DNA of 64,000 nt. Origin: Semisulcospira habei (Eukaryota > Mollusca > Gastropoda > Semisulcospiridae). Location: contig BTPG01000005.1 of NCBI GenBank assembly GCA_036245525.1, positions 181,894,245 to 181,958,244 on the forward strand, in the 5' to 3' direction. Shown piece after piece: positions 20,890-31,673 of this stretch. The position numbers and the translations under genes were made by a program. The stretch's first letter is position 1. Each line of letters starts with the position of its first letter. A model generated the notes under the pieces. The model was not told the DNA's origin. It did not search any database and saw only the letters and a list, made by a program, of their open reading frames with translations.

Positions 20890-21081
20890 TTAATCCGTTC
20901 AGTGCCAGCTCAAATTTTCGTTGATTCAACACCAAAATGTCCTTGCTGTGCCAGGAACGTGGACTCAGAGTGTCAGCAAGAGGTATAGATCCTCATGAGC
21001 CCCCGCAACTGCGGGGGCTCATGAGGATCTAGACCTCTTGCAGTTGGGTGTTGTTTAAACTCTCGGCACTGAACAGGTTAA
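20890..21081. mobile_element. Family A MITE with TTAA ends
   Basis: TTAATCCGTTCAGTGCCAGC and GGCACTGAACAGGTTAA are complementary ends (TTAA 20890-20893 and 21078-21081). The hairpin is at 20975-21041. Confidence 0.9.
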
Positions 21082-21883
21082 TTTACACCAACGGCGCAGC
21101 CTGCACTTCTGTAGGCTACGAGACATACAAACTCATGAACATTTGCTAATTGTAGGGTTCGTGAGGACTTGCGTAAGCGCTGTTTACCTCTGAGTCTAAA
21201 AGACCAAGGTTGAGGAAGTCATTGTGTTTTATTTTGTGACTATACCCAGTGACTATTTTTAAATCCCTTCTGTTTATAGAAGTGACTTTTTAGGACGGGT
21301 TGCGGTAAGGCGAATTTAATAGCATGTCCATGATGTCAAAGGCGGGCAGGCCTAAACCTCTGACAACTGAAGTAACAAGATAAAAATTACGTCATGTCTA
21401 GTTACGCCAACCTCGCTGCTGAACGTACATTTGTCGCGAAGCGCCGCGTGTGCGTACGTGTGTGTGTGTGCGCGTATGTGTGTAAACACGAGGATCTCCG
21501 GTATTGCTGTACGCACAAGCTTTGACTTGGCGAAACATTTTCTCTGTGGGGTAGCTAAGAGAGCCTCCGAGCATTTGGTAACGGGATGTCTCATTGAAGA
21601 CATAACAGATAGTTTATAGAATGTCGGTTGACCCAGATTAGAGTCCGTAATTTTTGGCATATTTACTTGAAATTTTGGGTATAGCTAGTTTGGAGAAAGA
21701 TATTGGATGAGTTTGTTAGCCAGCTTTGTATCCTTTCAACTTCTTCAGTAAAAAATTAATTCTTTTCTGAAAAAAATTAAAACAGTATAAAACCTTGACT
21801 TATGAAGAAAGTCAGACAGTAATAGAAACAACTCCGTCACCAAGCAGACATTGACGCAATACTGTAAATATGACGTAATTCTC

Positions 21884-21892
21884 TCTCTCGCA

Positions 21893-21973
<81 letters not shown>
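21884..21973. repeat. (CT)n microsatellite
   Basis: About 38 CT units followed by CACATACACATGCGCG. Arg/Glu repeat frames read from the opposite strand are not genes. Confidence 0.97.
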
Positions 21974-21976
<3 letters not shown>

Positions 21977-21988
21977 TACACATGCGCG

Positions 21989-22056
21989 CATCTCCAAGAG
22001 GCATAGATCCTCATGCGCCCGGAGGGCGCATGAGGATTTATGCCTCTTGGAGATGT
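21989..22056. repeat. Family A hairpin, alternative centre
   Basis: CATCTCCAAGAGGCATAGAT and its complement meet at GCGCCCGGAGGGCGC instead of the usual CCCCCGC...GCGGGGG. The arm includes CATCTCC/GGAGATG, so pairing goes beyond the family core. It directly follows the (CT)n array. Confidence 0.9.
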
Positions 22057-22095
22057 TTGGAACGCGCGCTCACGCACGCACACAGACACACACGA

Positions 22096-22345
22096 AAATT
22101 TAAATCTAGGTCCCCTAAGGGGGGGTCCAGATATATAGCCGGTGTGGACAGCTCTAGGTGGAGGCATGGAATGTATGCCCCTGCAGACACCACAGTAAAA
22201 TGTGGCTGTCTTTGCAGGTAGGCAAAAGTTTCTGCCTTCAACCAGTATGCCGAATGGTGTGCTGACGAGGTCGCCAAGACCGAAACAGCTGTCCACACCG
22301 GCTAAATATCTGGACCCCCCCTTGGGGGACTTAGGTTTAAATTTC
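22096..22345. mobile_element. Family O inverted-repeat element, copy 1
   Basis: About 55-bp inverted ends: AAATTTAAATCTAGGTCCCC to GGTGTGGACAGCT on the left, and AGCTGTCCACACCGGCTAAA to TTAGGTTTAAATTT on the right. The roughly 130-bp interior includes GTCGCCAAGACCGAAAC. The following 270 bp is also duplicated. Confidence 0.75.
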
Positions 22346-22661
22346 CATGCACCAAGGGGCTGGAACAGTGGGATATGTAATACTTCGGGGGAGGGGGGGG
22401 GGGGTGCTTCCATATGCATTGCTTCCAGTCACTTTCTTAGCGCACCCCCTCTTTCCTATCTTTTTTGTGTGGTACTTTGACCAAAGTAGATCTATGATTA
22501 CTGATCGATCATGCACACTTCTCTCCCCTGACAGTGCTTTTACCTATTACTTTGTAATCTTCCTAAAATATTAGCACTGGCAGCCTCCCCTTTTCTTTTC
22601 ATTTATTACTACAATATCGACTGCAACCCCTTCCCCCTTTTAGTAGGTTCTCTCTTGGGGT

Positions 22662-23095
22662 GCATGGAAATTTAGCTCTAGGTGGAGGCATGGAATGTAT
22701 GCCTCTGCAGACACCACAGTAAAATGTGGCTGTCTTAGCAGGTAGGCAAAAGTTCCTGCTTTCAACCAGTAGGCCGAATGGTGTGCTGACGAGGTCGCCA
22801 AGACCGAAACAGCTGTCCACACCGGCTAAATATCTGGTCCCCCCTTGTGGGACCTATATTTAAATTTCCATACACCAAGGGGCTAGAACAATGGGATATG
22901 TGATACGCCCCCTCTCTGGGGGGGGGGGGGGGCCTCCATATGCATTGCTTCCAGTCACTTTCTTAGCCCACCCCCTCTTTCCTATCTTTTTTGTGCTTTG
23001 ACCAAAGTAGATCTATGATCACTGGTCGATCATGCACACTTCTCTCCCCTGTCAGTGCTTTTACCTACTTTGTAATCTTTCATAAACAGTGTTTG
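22662..23095. repeat. Partial duplicate of the 22.16-22.56 kb segment
   Basis: From TAGGTGGAGGCATGGAATGT through the family O interior, right arm, poly-G tract and ATGCATTGCTTCCAGTCACT to TTTACCTACTTTGTAATCTT. This repeats 22155-22560 with scattered changes; the left inverted end is missing. Confidence 0.85.
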
Positions 23096-23932
23096 CATAA
23101 ACCTGCTGTTAGTCCCGGCCCTGGGGTAGGATTAGGTCAAAATTGTGACCCGTAAGCCCTAGGCGTGAAAATCAGCAAGAAAATTGCAAAGTTGATCCTC
23201 TGGTACGTCAAATGTTAGTACTGTGATAAGTGACGTGTAACATCCAGTCGTCATTATGAACATTGCGCCCTGGGACTAATGATGCCATGACGAGAACCTT
23301 GAAGTGACGTCATTTCGCTGCTCGTGCTGTTCTTCTTCTTCAGAATAGCTATTTTACCACGCCAGACCACAGAGCTTACGAATGGCGGGAATCGCGTGTG
23401 TCCGTCTTTATTTCTGTTTGCCAGTCTTTATTTCTGTGTGCCAGTGTGTGTGGATCAGGGGGTGGGTTAGATTACTGAGAAGGAGATGGATTCCTGTCGC
23501 TACACGAGCGAGCCACAGAGCCGACAGAAACATTTCGTTAGGAGAATAGGAAAGGAATTCCCAGTATGTTTTTCGGTGCTCCCAATAAACACAAAGCGAT
23601 TGGTATGACGTTGGCTGCAGTATTGCGGGCCGACTCCAGCCGACGTCACCCCGATGAACTTTTGCATACTGGGCTATTTATTTTTCTGCAAGCTGGTCAA
23701 TAACATAGGTTGATTAAACAAAAAATACTGTTTAAATTTTCTTTACGAAAGACGCATTGGAGAGTGGAAATGTCGTTTGTTGAGGTACACTTTACAAGTG
23801 ATTTTCAAGAAAAAAGGTTTATTTTGTGGCACTATTGGCGAACATTTCTTTGCAAAGATACACACACAGCATTATCAAAAGATTCAAAGATAATTTGTGT
23901 GTGCGACAGTGCAGAAAGTTCTCTGGTCTCTT

Positions 23933-24133
23933 TTAACCCCTTAACGCCACCCAACTGCAAGAGGCATAGATCCTCATGAGCCACCGCAACTGCGGGGGAT
24001 CATGCGGATCTATGCCTCAGTCTTGCTGTGACCACTTTGTATCCAATCTCCTCTGACGGTTGGGGATGCTTGACGTTGAATTTACAATGATTTCCCAAAC
24101 ACAGTCTGCGCCCGCTGGCAGTGAGGGGGTTAA
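23933..24133. mobile_element. Family A MITE with TTAA ends
   Basis: TTAACCCCTTAACGCCACCC starts it; GGCAGTGAGGGGGTTAA ends it (TTAA 23933-23936, 24130-24133). The hairpin at 23957-24026 has a three-base disruption in the right arm (CTCAGTCTTGC). Confidence 0.88.
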
Positions 24134-24159
24134 AGCAAGAGGGCAAGAAAAGAAACACC

Positions 24160-24520
24160 ACATTTGGAAGGACGGAGAAACGGAAGGAAGGAAGGGCGGA
24201 CGGACGGACGGACGGACGGACGGAAGAAAGGGAGGGAAGCAGTACAGACAGGGAGGACGAGTGAAACCTCATGCTAAAAACCAATGCACATCAAGAGCAC
24301 AAAATGGAACATGCCATTACAACGACAATGGGGCTTGAAACCCATCATTATGGGCTGGTCTGCGATTTTAGGCCTGCACCACTGAGGGAGAGAGCGATGT
24401 AGGTGTGTGTGAGGTGGGGGGAGGGGGAGGAGTGGGGAGGCTGGTGGCAGTGAGTGGTGATGGTCTTAGGGGGCGGGAAGGTGGGGCGGGGGTGGGGGTG
24501 GGGGGTGGGGGGGGGGGGAT
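24160..24520. repeat. (GGAC)n/(GGAA)n and G-rich low complexity
   Basis: CGGACGGACGGA repeats at 24195-24225, then a G-rich stretch at 24405-24520 with many GGGG runs. No gene is seen. Confidence 0.8.
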
Positions 24521-24587
24521 TTGTGGTTCAGGAACCGATGGTTGAGTAGTTTGTGTGAGTTGGAACCGCTAGCGTCAATGAATCAGT

Positions 24588-24786
24588 TTAACCCATTTAG
24601 CCCCTACGCACCGCCACAGGAGATGGATCGACCATGATAATTCAAGGGTAGTGTCAGATTAGCTTGGCGCCATCAGGCGCCAAGCTAATCTGACGCCACC
24701 CTTGAATTATCATAGTCAGTCCATCTCCAATCGGTAAGTGACACCTCCCAAATTTGGAAATGCGGCCTTGTGGGCTATGTGGTTAA
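24588..24786. mobile_element. Family B MITE with TTAA ends
   Basis: TTAACCCATTTAGCCCCTAC starts it; GGCTATGTGGTTAA ends it. In the hairpin (24619-24728), GTGTCAGATT on the left is matched by AATCTGAC on the right, a change shared by both arms. Confidence 0.9.
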
Positions 24787-24941
24787 CTGTGCAATTTCAT
24801 CAGATCACATCTTGTCATCACGTTTAATTTCTGGGAGCGTTCCTCAGAAATTCTAAATCATTTACCGAGACAAAAAGCCAGATAACCGACTACAGAAAAT
24901 TCTGCTGCTCAGTACACTCCCTTCTCTTACACCAGAATAGG

Positions 24942-25003
24942 CGAAAGGCATAGCTCATGAGCCCCCGCATATTGCGGGGGCTCATGCGATCTTTGCCTCT
25001 CGT
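24942..25003. repeat. Family A hairpin, shortened
   Basis: GCGAAAGGCATAGCTCATGA and CTCATGCGATCTTTGCCTCT flank GCCCCCGCATATTGCGGGGG. Confidence 0.75.
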
Positions 25004-25364
25004 CTCTTCATTTACCTATATTATTCTCAGCCGGAGAACATCATTAGATTTTCAGTGTGTGGCTTTTCTACCTAAGAATTCAGTTGGGGACTCATTCCGT
25101 CTGTGAGAAAATTGAATTGCGCTATTTTACCATTCGCGGCAAACGAAGGGGGGAAATGTGAAAATCTCCAGAAAATGACAGGAAATCCGGAGTCACGAAA
25201 TTAGAAAAATCGCAAGAAAGGAAAAATAAAAGTCAGAGAATTTTGCGTTGACATTTTAAAATAAGTTCTGTAAATGTAATTCCTGTGTGAACTTAGTACG
25301 CGTGCACGTAACAAAACGAGCTCTATAGAAATACATGATGTATTCGCCCTTTAGTGGACGCAAG

Positions 25365-25547
25365 CATAGGGGCTCGATGATAGTAGCTTTACTCATGCAA
25401 ATCCGCTGCGCCACCGCGTGCGCGCCAACGCTTATACTAATGTTCAAGACAGAGTATTCTGTCTTGAGCATTAGTATATGCGTTGGCGCGCACGCGGTGG
25501 CGCATCGGATTTGCATTAGTAAAGCAACTAGCATCGAGCCCCTTATG
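25365..25547. mobile_element. hAT-type MITE, 183 bp, 8-bp target duplication
   Basis: The ends CATAGGGGCTCGATG and CATCGAGCCCCTTATG are inverted copies, and the arms stay complementary nearly to the centre. Perfect 8-bp repeats GACGCAAG lie directly outside (25357-25364 and 25548-25555). An 8-bp duplication and a CA(T)AGGGG-type terminus are hAT hallmarks. No coding capacity. Confidence 0.9.
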
Positions 25548-25633
25548 GACGCAAGTTACGTTTCTGAAATCTTTGTTGACTCAACGCGAAAGAGCCCCAC
25601 CCTTCCAAGTAACATTGACGCAAAGTGGCGACA

Positions 25634-25699
25634 GCAAGAGGCATCGATCCTCATGAGCCCCCGCGAATGCGGGGGCTCATGAGGATCGATGCCTCTTGC
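25634..25699. repeat. Family A hairpin with concordant arm substitution
   Basis: The left arm reads CATCGATCC and the right arm GGATCGATG (C25645 paired with G25688), where other copies have CATAGATCC/GGATCTATG. Otherwise near perfect. Confidence 0.92.
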
Positions 25700-26333
25700 A
25701 GTTGGGTTGTGTCCCTTTTTCTTTGTAGTGAAGGGGTTCAGAAAATCGCGAAAAAGAGAAGAAAAGAGACATGACAAAAGTTAAATAGAGGAATGGTAAG
25801 TTTTTTTCGATTTGTTTTTCATTCCACAACAAAACCGATATTTACCCTAATGCGAACAACACCCAACTACAAGAGACAACGAACGTCATGAGCCCCCTCA
25901 GTTGCCGTTTCCGTTTTGTATCCGTGTTCCTCAGATGGAGAAGGTCATTTTAGTATTGAATTTACGATAAATCAAAAGACGGTGTCCGCTGAGAGTGAGG
26001 GAGGTAACTGAATCCCCTCGCCTCCCCCTCTCCTCCCCCCCTCCCCTCTTGGCCTCCCATCCGCATCAAAAAGTTCCTATCTAAACTACGTCTACAGAAT
26101 CGGGGGTAGAAGTCTGCCTCTTTCACAGGCAGCACGGGTTAAATGTATATTGGTTTTGCAGTATGAGAGGCACAGTTGTTCAGTCCCTGTTTGAGAAGAA
26201 ACAGGTTTTGGGATTTATTTTACTTCCATTTTTCTTTTTCAGTGGGGTTGTATGGGGATGTAGGTTTGTAGGATGTAGGTGGTCACACTTTGTTAACTAT
26301 ATTAATGATTTGACAGAGCGGGTGTTGGTGGGG

Positions 26334-26335
<2 letters not shown>

Positions 26336-26404
<69 letters not shown>

Positions 26405-26420
26405 CGTGCGTGTGTGTGTG
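26336..26420. repeat. (GT)n microsatellite with poly-G
   Basis: About 32 GT units, CGTG interruptions, then a 13-G run. Confidence 0.97.
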
Positions 26421-26442
26421 TTGGGGGGGGGGGGGTATATTA

Positions 26443-26643
26443 CAAGTTATTGGTAGCTTGAGCGGTACAATGGTTCCTTTGACCTCCCGGAGGCCGCCTA
26501 CAAGGGTCCGTGCAGCGAGCCCCTGCTGCCAATAACGTATTTGTTTTCGTTCCTCCACTATTTTCGTAAAAGAAATCAAAAAGAAATCTTCCGATATGGA
26601 TCACGTCAGACATTACTGACCTAAAAGGAATATACATTTATAC
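26443..26643. repeat. Composite element M, left part, interrupted copy
   Basis: Runs from ACAAGTTATTGG through TACAATGGTTCCTTTGACCT and CAAGGGTCCGTGCAGC to ATACATTTATAC. It matches 34.40-34.67 kb, but most of the left inverted arm present there is deleted here. It continues at 27433 after the inserted hAT element. Confidence 0.8.
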
Positions 26644-27432
26644 CATAGGCGCCTGACGTTGGTGCTTTGACTAAATGCAAATCCGCTGCGCCACCGTGTG
26701 CGCGCCACCGCATCACTAGCTCAATTCAGAATACAAGGGAGGAAACGAACGCGGACACGCGCGAAATTCTAGCTGAGGCCTGAAGACCTCTTTCTCAACA
26801 TCTAGAGTCCAACGTTAAACCCTTTAGTAGAGTACCATGCCAGAGGCCACTCTGCACTGATTTGCATCCATTGTTTTCTGCCGTGTTTACTCTAAAGTCG
26901 AAGCGAATTACTCGAGAAGATATTGACAACTGAGCAGTGTTTGAACCAGGCTCCATTCAAGTAGAGCTTCTTGGTCTGTGGAAAATACGTACCTAAAGCG
27001 ATTGCTGCGTGCACGTTTATGTCAACAGTAGACGCACTCTTGTTTTAATTTTATTGGATCTGCTAATATACATAAACCAATGAAAAATGAGCATGACACG
27101 TATTTCCGGTCACATCTAAAACCTAACAAATGGACGTCTGCTAAAATGATGCTTGACTATGTCAAAAACCTTGATACTAAACTATCAGTTTTGATCGGCG
27201 TACAAGGTTGGTATAGATTTGTGGCAACATATCTACTGAGTTTGTTCAGTTTGAGCTGGTTTTAGGCGGATGGTTGCTTTGAGGGTTGAAAACTGCTCTG
27301 AAATCACTGTGCATCACCGCAGTGCGCGTCGTTCTTTTCCTCCCTTGTATTCTGAATTGAGCATGCGGTGGCGAGCACGCGGTGGCGCAGCGAATTTGCA
27401 TTTAGTCAAATCACCATCGTCAGACCCCTATG
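26644..27432. mobile_element. hAT-type non-autonomous element, 789 bp
   Basis: Inverted ends of about 110 bp (CATAGG...CTGACG...TTTGACTAAATGCAAATCCG on the left; its complement, ending CAGACCCCTATG, on the right). The 8-bp repeat ATTTATAC flanks it (26636-26643 and 27433-27440). The paralogous site at 34666-34673 holds a single ATTTATAC, giving an unoccupied reference site. Outer arms are related to the 183-bp element at 25365. The interior has no recognisable transposase; only a 61-codon frame (27080-27265) is open. Confidence 0.92.
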
Positions 27433-27705
27433 ATTTATACATAATAGGCTTATCCTATGGCTAATTTAAAGTCATTCATGACGTTGCCGTCTCCAGTAGT
27501 GTGCCTGTTGTTTCGAACAACACTAAGTAGCTTTGTACTTTAGAACGTTTTGGTGATCTTTTATAGAACAAAACTGGCATCCAAGACGCGTCAGAAAGAG
27601 GGCTACAAAAAGTCCGCCGTTAGTTCCAAGGGTTTGTAGCGAGGTCACATGTACGGTTTCCGCTAAAGAGCTTGGTCGTGTGACGTAGGGATGAAAACAA
27701 AACCC
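27433..27705. repeat. Composite element M, right part
   Basis: ATTTATACATAATAGGCTTA, CATGACGTTGCCGTCTCCAG and TGTTGTTTCGAACAACACT continue the element interrupted at 26643 and match 34.67-34.94 kb up to GTGTGACGTAGGGATGAAA. Confidence 0.85.
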
Positions 27706-28090
27706 TTTCCCAACGATCGATGTCGTGTGCCTGTATTTCTAAGTAAAAGAAGACGAAAATAAAAGTGAAAAAATGCGTTGCTTTCACAAGTTTCAGACAA
27801 TCATGACTGATCCCTTCCACTCCCTTCACTCGCCATTTCTCTCCGCGTCACAACTAGGGAGTCATCGCGTGCGTCTCCAAATCTTCCCTCAAACTCCGAC
27901 GTAGGCAAAGTGTTACCGCCCTTGCATGCAGATTGCCTAAACTTGGACCGGGTTGTTGACTTGTCGCTGTTGCAGATTGAAATTATGTTACGATTTAACT
28001 CTTCCTAATTTCATTATGGAAGATCTGCTTAGTAGCATCGATTATTTTGGGTACAAAACATTGCTCAAGGCAAGAAGAAAAGCCTACTGT

Positions 28091-28314
28091 TTAACACTTT
28101 CATATCTAAAAATGACTTGCACAGAGATCTCATTTAGTCCCATCACGAGATGGAACGACCATGATAAATCAAGGGTAGTGCCAGATTAGCTCGGCTTTAG
28201 GCGCCAAGCTAATCTGGCACTACCCTTGAATTATCATAGTCGGTCCTTCTCCTGCAACTGGTACATAGTTATTAGTTCACGCCTACAAAATGTGAAATGC
28301 GGGCTTGGGATTAA
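28091..28314. mobile_element. Family B MITE with TTAA ends
   Basis: TTAACACTTTCATATC starts it; GGGCTTGGGATTAA ends it. The hairpin is at 28147-28253, with AACGACCATGATAAATCAAG on the left. Confidence 0.82.
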
Positions 28315-28524
28315 CTCATTCTACCCAAGATACACCACAGCAAGATAAGGATCAACCATGATAGTTCAAGGGTGATGCCAGAATAGCTTGGCGCCTATGG
28401 GCGCCAAGCTATTCTGGCATCATCCTTGAACTATCATGGTCGATCTGTGTCCTGCACTGCACAGCAGTCTTCGGAGAACAACGGCAACATTTGGGGATTT
28501 CGGTGTTGGGGTACAATGCGTTAA
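28311..28524. mobile_element. Family B MITE abutting the previous one
   Basis: Shares TTAA 28311-28314 with its neighbour; starts TTAACTCATTCTACCC and ends GGGGTACAATGCGTTAA. The hairpin (28348-28450) has GTGATGCCAG/CTGGCATCAT arms. Confidence 0.88.
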
Positions 28525-29103
28525 ATGGGTTATATAGGATATGCATATCGTGGAAATCCCTACAGTTTGGCAGGGTTCTGGCTTTCTTTAGGAATAACTT
28601 GAAGCAGAATTGAGGGGAAATCGTGCCACGAAATGCAGGCTTGTCCATCTAGTTTAACTTTCTCTCTTTGATCCCCATCAGTATCTACCGTTGACGTGAT
28701 ACACGTCATAAGACCTAAAGGCGGTTACCCACAAACAAGAAACCGATACGAAACCGATCCGAATCCGAAGCGGGTCCGAAACAGAAAAAAATCGTGCAAG
28801 TCCTTTTCATGTGTGCGTGTTTCCATATGTCCGATGCGATAAATTGGCGCACCCAAACGAAAATCACGCTATTTTTTTTTTTTAAAAGGAAAATTGCGTC
28901 ATCGCATCGGGTTCGGATCGTATTCGTATCGGATTCGTGCTCATGGAAACGTAGCTTACAACTGTATCAAAGCCACTTTGACAATTCACACGAATTAAGC
29001 GGTCCGCGGCTGACTCCAGATATCGTGTGTGGAACGCGTGATCTGTTTGTGTAGATCAGGTTTGGACAGAGTTGCCTGGGATAGAGCTTGTTCTGAAATC
29101 GTA

Positions 29104-29129
29104 AGTATGTTAAAATCTGCACACGTTCA
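29104..29129. repeat. Target-site duplication, left copy
   Basis: AGTATGTTAAAATCTGCACA then CGTTCA; repeated at 29455-29480 with two mismatches. Confidence 0.8.
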
Positions 29130-29454
29130 TAAAAAATAATAATTACGGTATTTATAATGCGCTTATCTTATAATAATTATAACTCTAAGCGCGCACTCAC
29201 AACTCGCACACGCATGCGCACGCTTTAGACAATGACTCACCTACCACAAATAGTGAAAATACATTACAACGGTCAGCTTGGGGTGGGGAGTGTAGTGATA
29301 TAGTGCTAGAACTGTTGAAAGAGGTGAGTTTTGAGGGCGGACTGGAAGGAGGAGAGAGAGTGTTTCTGACGGAGAGAGAGTGGGAGCGTGTTCCAGGTGG
29401 ATGGACCGTAGACGGAGAAGGAGCGGGGGCCGAAAATACTGAGATAAAGGCGCC
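29130..29454 (-). mobile_element. ATT-tailed retroelement insertion, minus strand
   Basis: Between 26-bp direct repeats lies a segment that on the minus strand ends TAAGCGCATTATAAATACCG then TAATTATTATT. This is the same kind of 3' end as at 37.05 and 62.3 kb. The body contains GTGAGTTTTGAGGGCGGACT and GTTCCAGGTGGATGGACCGT. There is no ORF, so it is a SINE or a 5'-truncated LINE end. Confidence 0.75.
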
Positions 29455-29480
29455 AGTATGTTAAAATTTACACACGTTCA
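29455..29480. repeat. Target-site duplication, right copy
   Basis: AGTATGTTAAAATTTACACA then CGTTCA, pairing with 29104-29129. Confidence 0.8.
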
Positions 29481-29505
29481 GCTGACGCAAACAGTAGATT
29501 AAAAA

Positions 29506-29541
29506 CCCGGACAAACATGCGATAGCACATGTTTGTCCGGG
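29506..29541. repeat. Family N perfect hairpin
   Basis: CCCGGACAAACATG and CATGTTTGTCCGGG are perfect 14-bp arms with an 8-nt loop. A worn relative is at 9.2 kb; both lie near ACGTGC words. Confidence 0.8.
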
Positions 29542-29945
29542 CTTCCCACTGGTTGAGCCAGACACGTGCAAATTGTGACCTACATGTGATTTTCGGAAAT
29601 CGTCTATTTCAATTCCATGCAACGCCAAATTAGATCTACACAAAAATACTTGTCTCGCCTGAGTATGAAACTGTTTTAAATCTGTGTCCTTGAGTTTTTC
29701 CCTTGTAGTTCAGTCACAGTAGGACATTCCCGCTGACTGATGTTTGTGCCAGGAAATGCGAGCAGCTCGGCACAAGTCTACGTGATTGAGTCAACTTTGA
29801 CTGGCAGGTAACTCGCTACGTTGCGTGATTGTCTCCCTTGCCGTCGCCAGCAAACCCACTGGGTTATGGGACCTGGCGGCCGCTGACCCGCCCAAGCTAT
29901 ATTTTCAACGCACTCTGACATACCGACCATTTTGAGAGGCATCTG

Positions 29946-29985
29946 AGAGAGGCATAGATCCTCATGAGCTCCTGCAGCTGCAGAG
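29946..29985. repeat. Family A half copy (left arm)
   Basis: GAGAGAGGCATAGATCCTCA then TGAGCTCCTGCAGCTGCAG, with no right arm following. Confidence 0.7.
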
Positions 29986-30464
29986 ACAAATCAGTAGCTG
30001 ACATAGTAATACTATGTCCGTTGTCCTCACGACCAGGAGGTTACTTGGTGTTTAGTCAATGTGCACGGCCGGATCAATCAGTTTTCAAGGGTGGGGGGTG
30101 GGGTGGGGGTGGGGGTGGGGGTGGTGCTCAACTTTTATTTTTTCTATTGCCAGGGTCTAGTATATATCAAAACACCACACGTTATTGAAAGTTTCTAACT
30201 GGTGTTACGTACGGCACTGAAACACAAGCGTTACAACTCAATTTTAAACACACTTATTTATAGTTGACGCCAGCCGAGGGGGGTGCTGTAGTACCAAAGC
30301 ACCGCTCCCCCCTCCTGGATCCGTCCCTGATGTGTGAAGCAATATTTTCGAGAAGACTGCACGGGGTACAACATTGAGATGAACGTAGTGCATCACAGTG
30401 CAGACTTTTTACTTGAGGGAAGTCCGAATTTGTGTGTAGGATTCTTTTTGTTTTTTAATTTATT

Positions 30465-30585
<121 letters not shown>

Positions 30586-30710
30586 TGCCGCTTTACAAAA
30601 ATGCACGGATGCTCTAGATGCGGACAGATTTAAGGCACCTCAGTAATTTTTCCCCCTTTGAAACAAATCTGAATTTGTCTGCAGACACACATCTGTCTTG
30701 GGCGGCCCAT

Positions 30711-30800
30711 ATCATAAAGGCGCCACAACATTTTGGCGCCACCCTTGAACCACCACGATCGATTCACAGATGGTCCAAACTATTCTGGCACCACTCCGTA
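30711..30800. repeat. Family B remnant
   Basis: CATAAAGGCGCCACAACATT and GCGCCACCCTTGAACCACCA then CGATCGATTC look like a broken right arm; ACTATTCTGGCACCACTC at 30780 is a second fragment. Confidence 0.5.
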
Positions 30801-31032
30801 TCAGTGGCCCGACAATATACCTCATACACCATGGCTGATCCGTATCTTCTGGCGTTTCAGATTTGAATGCGTTAACTATGTAAAGTGAGAGGGATTCTAA
30901 TCTTGAACTGTCATGGTCGACCCACACTCTGAAGAAAATGCCAACAAAGAGAGAAACACTCTTAGAAAAGACCGTCGCATCACAATTTGTGGAAATAAAT
31001 TGGGTTTCCTTCTGCTTTCTGAGTGTCTTGAC

Positions 31033-31143
31033 ACCCAGTGCGCAAAGACCATCGGGCCGATGTCGGCCGCCGTTGACCCGCGCACGGCCGTGCGCGGGTC
31101 AAAAGGCAGCCGACATCGACCCGACGGCCTTCTGCGCACTGGG
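31033..31143. repeat. Family E 111-bp GC-rich hairpin
   Basis: CCCAGTGCGCAAAGACCATC pairs with the right terminal arm; GCCGATGTCGG pairs with CCGACATCG; the centre GACCCGCGCACGGCCGTGCG is itself palindromic. It combines the core of the 2.37 kb copy with the centre of the 19.9 kb copy. Confidence 0.9.
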
Positions 31144-31506
31144 CAGTCACCGTTTTGGTCTGAACCATCATCTTCACGGAATTTGTTAGTGTCGGCTGAA
31201 TAGGTCAACTAAATTAAATGCGACTTTGGCATTAAGCTGTTCTAGCACCACCCCTGACCTATCACAGCCTGTCCACATCTTGTTGTAGTCTAGCGTGTCA
31301 GGACTGAAAGGGTTAAGTAGGTAAAGCGGAGAGTGTCCGTACAAAGTGGAAAGTCGCGTGACTTTAGCTCATACACGTTCCCCCTACAAATCGCCTCAAA
31401 TTGAAAGGTAATGTTAGTCCTTATCTTCTGAACTCCCTTTGGCGGTCTCCTCCGCGATTGACCTTCTTTGGTCACCGTCCGGTAGAACACTGATGTACAT
31501 GGGACG

Positions 31507-31571
31507 TAAGAGGCATAGATCCTCATGAGCCCCCGCATTTGCGGGGACTCATGAGGATCTATGCCTCTTGT
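31507..31571. repeat. Family A hairpin
   Basis: TAAGAGGCATAGATCCTCAT and ATGAGGATCTATGCCTCTTG around CCCCCGCATTTGCGGGG. Confidence 0.9.
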
Positions 31572-31673
31572 TAATGAATAGAGTTTCTTGGAAAGTGAAT
31601 TCCTAGCTGTCCACTGTCTTCTCAACGATCGAACGACTGTTGTCACTGGAACTCTGATATACATGGAACCAGG

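Noticed and set aside
21745..22419. 224-codon minus-strand open frame
   Set aside because: It crosses a (CT)n microsatellite, a family A hairpin and the family O element, with no protein domain.
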